From: Effrenium voratum
Taxonomy: Eukaryota > Sar > Dinophyceae > Suessiales > Symbiodiniaceae
Direction: 5' to 3'
Assembly: GCA_963377175.1 (NCBI GenBank)
Contig: CAUJNA010003495.1
Location: 500,277 to 564,276 of the forward strand
Length of the DNA stretch: 64,000 bases
Position 1 is the first letter of the stretch, and each line of letters starts with the position of its first letter. Position numbers and translations under genes: made by a program. This document shows positions 58,101-64,000 of the stretch, one piece after another. Below the pieces are notes generated by a model. The model made no database searches, was not told the origin of the DNA, and saw nothing but the letters and a program-made list of their open reading frames with translations.

Positions 58101-61100
58101 AGGGTGCAAGGCACCCAAGCCAAATTCAAACCGGAACCCACACCGAGGAAAAGAAACACAAGGCCACCCCTAGAACCTGAAACCACGCCCCAAATATTGC
58201 CCCTTTCCCCTCCTCAATGCCCCCTGAAAAAACGAACACCTCCCTAACATTGAAGGCCTGCATTTTCATGGGGTTGTTGAGGGGGGGGTCGAGGGGGGGG
58301 ATTCCATAAACCTCCCCAAGGAACCCTTGGAACCTACTAAGGAACCCGGCTACGGAACCCTAGGGCTCCCCACTACCCCCCCCTAGATCCCGGCCTTAAC
58401 AACCCTACCACATTTGAACACTTCCCCTTGAAAACGCCCAAAAACCTCTCCCGCCACGTCCGGCCGCTTTGCTTGGAAACTATCCCGCCTATCGAGCAAC
58501 TGGGCACAAAAATTGAGGCCCGCCTTAATCATGTGGCCCCCCCCACACAAGTTTGGTCCTGACCGCATGACCTACACACACCCAGCCCCGCAAGCAAACA
58601 CTGAACAACTAAATGTGGAGAGTATACACAACCAAACGATCTTCATTGAACACCTGTGAATCCAAAACAAGACATTCCCAAAAAATGGTTTCCACTCTCT
58701 GCGCAGATATGCATATGAACACCTCTCCCACAAACACTGGACCCCGTGAATTATGTTGGTATTTTGCAGTGCGTTGTGCATTTAGTGCAAGGAAAACACA
58801 CACTTCTTTATTGAACGCGGTGCATTTCGCCGAGGCAAGAGTTGACTTTTCACCGTTCTGCAATTCCCTGAGGAAAGAGCATCACAAACCTTTCTTGAAC
58901 TGGATGTTTGCCAACTTTCTCAAAAAAAGACTTTGTCAAGCGCATAAACAACCCCATCTTTGAGCCAATATAAACTCGGGGGAAAAATAACAGCTGAATT
59001 CAGAGTGTGAGCCATTGACAGCATGTGTTTGCTGATGTCTGAAATGAGAGGTCCACCCTTGGGTGCGTAAACCTGAGGAGTCACTTGTCTTAGGAGGCTT
59101 TCAAGAACGAATGGCTGATCCAATGTTTTGGAAGCAGACGCTATGCATGTGAGATCTTACATGTGCGGAGGCAGGAGATCTTACACAAACCCCCACCCCT
59201 CACACCCCCAAACCTCACCCGAGACCGAAAGGCTCATGATCTGTAGACCATCCGCGGAAAAGCGAGGCATTAGCACATTCTCAGAAAAGTACGTAGTAAG
59301 TGTTTGGACTTGGGCCTAGCACCTAGGCATTCTTTGGCCTCCCTGAAGAAGATGGAAGCAACCTCACCTGCAAAAATTGGTGGCACCCAAGAACATCCTA
59401 TGACTTCCACTCTGCGCGCCCGCTTGTGAAACATGGATACCTTTGCCAACCCACATTCCGCTTTCCTCATCAAGTCATGGATAGCTCACTGGTTGAGTTT
59501 CCTCTCCGGACACTTCCACAGGAAGTCGAAGGCAGGCTCCGCGCACTTTTACGCCAATTGAAGTCAAGTACACGTGTCGCTCTGATGCACTGGTTACCAA
59601 GGCTTCTAGAGAGAAAGCTGAGGCCGTGGCCAATTAAATTGCCTGTTTGAAGAATCAAATATCAAATGAAATGCCTCATGGCTCATCCAAAGCTCCAGCC
59701 GCAAAAAATGGCAGGTAAAAACATCAGAAGGTCACAAGCCTCGGCTCCTTCATTGATGTGTTGTAGATGAACCTCCTCCACGGCCGCGACAAGGGTCGCA
59801 AAATTGTCATCAGCAAGGACCTTCGATCTCATCCCCCTGTCTCCCCACTGACAACCCGCCATTGGCGACCCCGATCTATGTGTGATTTTGCCCAAGTCGT
59901 TCCTAGACTCAGACGGCCTGCGAGCGGAGGTTTCAGGAAACCGCGGAGGCTTAGGCTCTGAGTTCCTGCCGAGCTGTTTGCCGGATTCTTCGAAACGGGG
60001 GAGAGGGGTCCGGGACCTGAAGTCTGTGGAAGCCAGAGGAAAGCCCCGAAAAGAGACGCGCGTGTTTCTTGAACGGCGATACTCTGATACTCTTTGGCAA
60101 GCTTCAACTGGGGCCCCTTTTCGGGTGGATGTGTCTTGTGCTCTTGGCAATGGGTTGATCGATGTGTGGCGTTTCGGGGTATTGAGTTCCAGGGTGATCA
60201 GAGTGGCCCTCCCCGGTGGGAGCTGGAGGGAAGCCCTGAAAAGAAACACACAACGGTAGACATGGTTTTGGGCGCCGTGTGCCTGCCTGTGAGGGCCTGA
60301 CTTTTTGGTAGAGGTTTCAATAGTGTTTCCTTTGTTTGCGCGGGGGGGCAAAATTATTGTGCACTTGGTGGAAATCAATCCTGCCGCTTCCCTGCTACCT
60401 CTAAACACGCTCTTGTTAGGGATCTGTGGGGATCTCAACTACCATTTGCTTAAGACACCTGGAACAAATCATCACATATTCCCAGAGTAGAAGAGGGGAA
60501 ACTGACAAAATCATCCCTTCGTCAAATGGATGTCAAGGAATTTGTGGGATCTTAGGGAAACAAAAGGGAGGCGGCCAAGAGAAGGCCAGGAGCCGCGGGG
60601 CCACCCTGGAGCCGGTGTTAGTTCAACCCATCGTGCTGAACAGGTCTGGAAAAAACACAGCAACCATCCCATTGTTGGATTCGGGAAGCAAAACACACAT
60701 GGGTTATTTAGCACCCTCTATCCCAACTGAAGCCAGACTTTCAGTAGTGATTTTGAAGGTTGCCCCCCAAATTGCGTCTCCAAGAAAGGGACAAAGAAAC
60801 CCCTCGAAACATGGACTACGCACCATTTTGTGTGCCTTGGCCCGTATTTCAGGGCAGGCCACCTGTGACAGCGGAGCCCGCAGGAAAAGTCCGGACGCTC
60901 CACACCACCTGCGGGATCCGTGGAGAGGAAAGGTTGAAATGGACCACCCGCTGATTGTAGGCCGGCTCCGTCCAGATCTCCGTCCAGAGCAGGGGTGTTG
61001 GCACACACGCCTAGCCGTCTGGCACCCAGAAAATCCAACAAACAGGACTTGCGCTTGCGCGTTTTGGAATTTAATGGGAAGGCCAACCTGGAATACCCAA

Positions 61101-61900
61101 ATCAAAAAGAAACATGTTTGGCTTGTGTGATGGCCAGCAAAGGAACTCGAAAAGCACACACACAAAGCTTATTGTGGGGAGAAACGTGTGCTTTGTTCGT
61201 CGGAAAGCAGGGAAGCCGCCCATGTTTGAGTGCCCGATTTAACATCAAAGCCATGCCAGTGCTTTGACGATCACCGGGAACATGCAGAACTGCTGGGGGG
61301 CTCGGTGATTTGCCAAGCCGAAACAAACATTAAGTTCACGCCTCTCCACCACGACGCCGAGCAAACACAAACACAAAACCTAGACATTGTCTGTGTTTGT
61401 GGAGGTCTGCCTCTTGAGCATAACACCTCTCAGTATTTGTCCGTCATTGGTAAGAAAGTCATTGGTAAGAAAGTCCAAAAAAGGTTGGTCTCCATTGGTT
61501 TCTCTCAACCTTAAAAGGGGTTTTGAGACAACCTGTATGTCGTGCGATTTTCTGTGACGACCCAATATGCCGTTGCAAAAAAAGGCAACTGCATGCTCTG
61601 CGCAACCCACATGAACCCCCCCCACATAGCACTCGTTGGGGGGACTCGGGGAAGTGACCGGAATTGGCCAGGGGGGGACGGAAAGGATAAACAAACTATT
61701 ATCCTGGCAAGAGACCCCAAATAGTAATGGGCTTAACTTCACGACAGGCATAGAAAGACATTAAATACACCCTGACACCTCTCCCACCTGATGAGAAACA
61801 AAGCGCAAACACGTCAATATCCCTGCTCAAGCGTAGCTTCTGCGCCCTCTGATGAACAAGCGTAGCATCATGCTTGAAAATATATCCTGTCAACTTCTCG
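55136..61900. other. Long quiet stretch without a confirmed gene
   Basis: Ordinary unique DNA with medium GC and no exon-like GC island comparable to those in 6-29 kb. Contains diverged 67-bp-family units at 56610-56800, C- and G-rich low complexity at 58260-58385, and a 15-bp direct duplication (CATTGGTAAGAAAGT) at 61446-61476. Confidence 0.5.
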
Positions 61901-62039
61901 CGCGCGCGATGCTGTGACTTGATGCTGCGCGCGAAGCTGTGCGTGACGTTGCGAATCATGTCGCATGACGTTGCGCACGATGCGGTCCATGGTGCTGCGC
62001 ATGATGCTCTGCACGTCACCCTCTATTGCCCAATCTTTC

Positions 62040-62350
62040 ATGCCCTCTCTTGTCCAGCTGCGGAAGTGTACTTCGCATATCATTTTTGCGCGTACAAGTT
62101 GCGATTTTCGCTTCTCCGCTTTTTAAAGTTGCGACTTTTCGATCTGGAGATGCGAGAGCGCACTTGCCGAACAGTACTTTCGAGCTTCAAAGTTGTGATT
62201 TCCGAGCCGGAGGGAGTGCACTTCTTGTACTACTTTTGTACTTAAATATTGTCTCTTCGCGTACTTGCGAATTTCCAGCCGCAGCTGAAGTGCATGTCGC
62301 GTACTACTTGTGTACGTGAAGGTTGCGACTGCGCAGCAGGAGCTGCGGGG
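62040..62350. repeat. Reverse-oriented, diverged units of the 67-bp family
   Basis: Motifs such as TGCGATTTTCG, TACTACTTTTGTACTTAAAT, CCGAGCCGGAGGGAGTGCAC and GTCGCGTACTACTTGTG are the reverse complement of the 44.8-45.0 kb units. About five units, 50 to 70 bp each. Confidence 0.65.
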
Positions 62351-62387
62351 GCACACTTCGCTCCTCGCACGGCGTCGCAGCGAGAGT

Positions 62388-62605
62388 TTAAAAGATCCGT
62401 CTCGGACCAGAAGATCCGTCTCGGGAAGATCCGTCTCGGGCCAGGGGGAAATACTTTCCCAAGGAGAGGCACCGGGCTGGAGGTGAAAAGATCCGTCTCG
62501 GACCACATCTCGGACCGGGGTAGAATATTATTCTAAACGAAAGGCGCTCACCAGAGGCGCTCACCGGGCTGGAGGTGAAAAGATCCGTCTCGGGAAGATC
62601 CGTGG
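62388..62605. repeat. AAGATCCGTCTCGG(G/A) short repeat cluster
   Basis: Six copies of AGATCCGTCTCGG, some followed by ACCA or GCCA, plus two copies each of GGCGCTCACC and GGGCTGGAGGTGAAAAGATC, arranged as a nested duplication. Confidence 0.75.
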
Positions 62606-63084
62606 TCTTGGCATAGGCAGTGTCTATTGCACCTGCCTGACTGTACAAAAAAGGGGGGGAGGGGGAAAAGGAGGAAACGAAGCATCGCACGGTGCCCGTA
62701 GGCGATTCAAGAGTGGTCACAGGGTGGTACCTGAAAGTAGATGTCCCGTCCATGCAAACGGCGGGGTCACACTCATGGGCGGGAGCCCTGGTATCAAGGT
62801 GTAAATGCTTGGGTGGAAAGCAGTCCCGACATGGGCTGCGATCCTTGGTCGTGATCTGAGTTGCTGCATCGGTGAAACATGGAGGGTGTGAAAAGGGTGA
62901 GACGTAACTACACCGAGAAAGGCACATGCCGGGCATTGTGCATCAAGGGATGCCCCATGCATGCCCGAAAGGTCGCCTGAGCGATGTGCCTGTTGTCAGC
63001 CTGTCTGAGGTGTCAAGTTCTCTCGAAAGCGTGCCCGAGATTGCATCAAGTATTGCTCCCCTCCAAGGTCGAGAGGCCAACGCC

Positions 63085-63496
63085 CAGACTCTCTGTTTAG
63101 AGGGGGTTTCCCAAATGGATTCTATTCTACCTGACAGGCTCCTAGCACTCGTCCGTCCAGGAAACGACGAGGTCTAACGACCCCTAGATATGCGCCGCAA
63201 TTTGGCTCCAGGTTGCATTTCAAGCGAGCCAACCTTTGCAGGGCTAAGAAAAAACCAAAAAAAAAAGAAAACAAGGGGTCCCAAAAAAAGGGTCCCGAAA
63301 AAAGGGAAAAGGGGTTTCCTTTAGCAAAGCTTGACCTTGCTTGAAATGCAACCTGGAGCCAAATTGCGGCGCACACGCACGCAGCGTTTTAGGTTTCGAA
63401 TCCTTCGCAGGACGAGGTCGTTTCCTGGACGGACGAGTGCTAGGAGCCTGTCAGGTAGAATAGAATCCATTTGGGAAACCCCCTCTAAAGAGAGAG
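63085..63496. repeat. Long imperfect inverted repeat (hairpin-forming)
   Basis: The left arm 63085-63222 (TCTCTGTTTAGAGGGGGTTT to CAGGTTGCATTTCAAG) is the reverse complement of the right arm 63340-63496, which has an extra segment of about 20 bp near 63375-63408. The spacer is about 117 bp and contains A-runs. Arms are nearly identical over the first 85 to 90 bp. Confidence 0.85.
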
Positions 63497-63502
63497 CTTG
63501 GC

Positions 63503-64000
63503 CTGCTCTGCAAAGGAGAGTGCTCTGCAAAGAAGCGTGCTCTGCAGAGGAGAGTGCTCTGCAAAGAAGCGTGCTCTGTAGAGGAGAGTGCTCTGCACAG
63601 GAGTGCTCTGCAAAGAAGCGTGCTCTGCAAAGGAGAGTGCTCTGCAAAGGAGAGTGCTCTGCAGAGGAGAGTGCTCTGCAGAGGAGAGTGCTCTGCAAAG
63701 AAGCGTGCTCTGCAAAGAAGCGTGCTGTGCCAAAGGAGAGTGCTCTGCAAAGCAGCGTCTCTGCAAAGAAGCGTGCTCTGCAAAGAAGTGTGCTCTGCAA
63801 AGAAGCGCAAGTGTGCTCTGCAAAGGAGAGTGCTCTGCAAAGAAGCGTGCTCTGCAGAGGAGAGTGCTCTGCAAAGAAGCGTGCTCTGCAAAGGAGAGTG
63901 CTCTGAGAGTGCTCTGCAAAGAAGCGTGCTCTGCAAAGGAGAGTGCTCTGCAAAGAAGCGTGCTCTCTGCAAAGAAGCGTGCTCTGCAAAGGAGAGTGCT
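63503..64000. repeat. 17-bp tandem array TGCTCTGCAAA(G)GAGAG / TGCTCTGCAAAGAAGCG, open at window end
   Basis: Two interleaved 17-bp variants, ending GGAGAG or GAAGCG, with sub-forms GCAGAGGAGAG. A few units are truncated (near 63600, 63755, 63905, 63965). Starts immediately after the right arm of the inverted repeat and continues past base 64000. Open frames (CRARFFAEH type) come from the period. Confidence 0.95.

Noticed and set aside
1..64000. Dinoflagellate spliced-leader relicts, tRNA or 5S genes
   Set aside because: I looked for CCATTTTGGCTCAAG-like and tRNA box-like sequences by eye and found no convincing match; a covariance-model search would be needed to exclude them.

Overview
The window looks like nuclear DNA of a large, repeat-rich protist genome, most probably a dinoflagellate. 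Seen directly: the only convincing coding sequence is in short GC-rich exons (29 to 142 nt) separated by introns of about 0.15 to 3.3 kb. All of it lies on the minus strand. Nearly every exon end that keeps the reading frame is followed by GC, two or three by GA and at most one by GT, while every exon start follows AG. Non-GT donors, one-directional gene blocks and low gene density are established dinoflagellate traits; placing this window in that group is inference. No bacterial genes, rRNA, tRNA, CRISPR array or spliced-leader sequence was recognised, and the species cannot be named.

Left part, 0 to 29 kb: three broken-up genes run right to left. (1) About 28.6 to 22.6 kb is an alpha/beta-hydrolase in at least eleven exons, with a GHSIGG nucleophile elbow split by an intron and a GDGLIP motif. 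(2) About 19.2 to 13.0 kb is a membrane protein with one visible TM exon followed by SYTDLDPARAKGQSYMDSGE, a Cys-containing FCAAPIV exon and DFWAVGTDCC. I recognise this as a recurring dinoflagellate protein pattern but know no function. (3) About 9.7 to 6.0 kb is an asparagine-synthetase-like gene (glutaminase domain starting MCSF, then a LSSGYDSG ATP-pyrophosphatase loop). It probably continues leftwards across a 3 kb block of 8-bp and (TATG)n repeats into small exons near 2.8 and 1.2 kb. The three genes have no obvious metabolic link; they share orientation and exon style.

Right part, 29 to 64 kb: almost entirely repeats and unique non-coding DNA. In order: a decayed tandem family of about 0.2 to 0.5 kb spacing (30.9 to 37.2 kb); featureless sequence with a few short dispersed elements (37 to 44 kb); degenerate 41-bp monomers, a 67-bp family and a GA tract (44.3 to 45.4 kb); a (CTCA)n tract leading into ten homogeneous copies of a 196-bp unit (46.77 to 48.69 kb); a 24-bp array (49.0 to 49.25 kb); a decayed TAGCTTGACAG array (50.5 to 50.9 kb); a 50-60 bp array running directly into a 13-bp satellite with a 514-bp duplication (51.6 to 55.1 kb); quiet sequence (55.2 to 62 kb); an inverted outlier of the 67-bp family (62.0 to 62.35 kb); a long imperfect palindrome (63.09 to 63.50 kb); and a 17-bp array that runs off the window end. 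Many long open frames in this half are by-products of repeat periodicity and are not called as genes.

Across the window there are also short elements of about 65 to 120 bp that begin and end with inverted forms of TGGCCATGGGTCAAAA. They sit in introns and intergenic DNA and look like MITEs. A separate three-copy dispersed family of about 90 bp is present at 10, 5764 and 24516.
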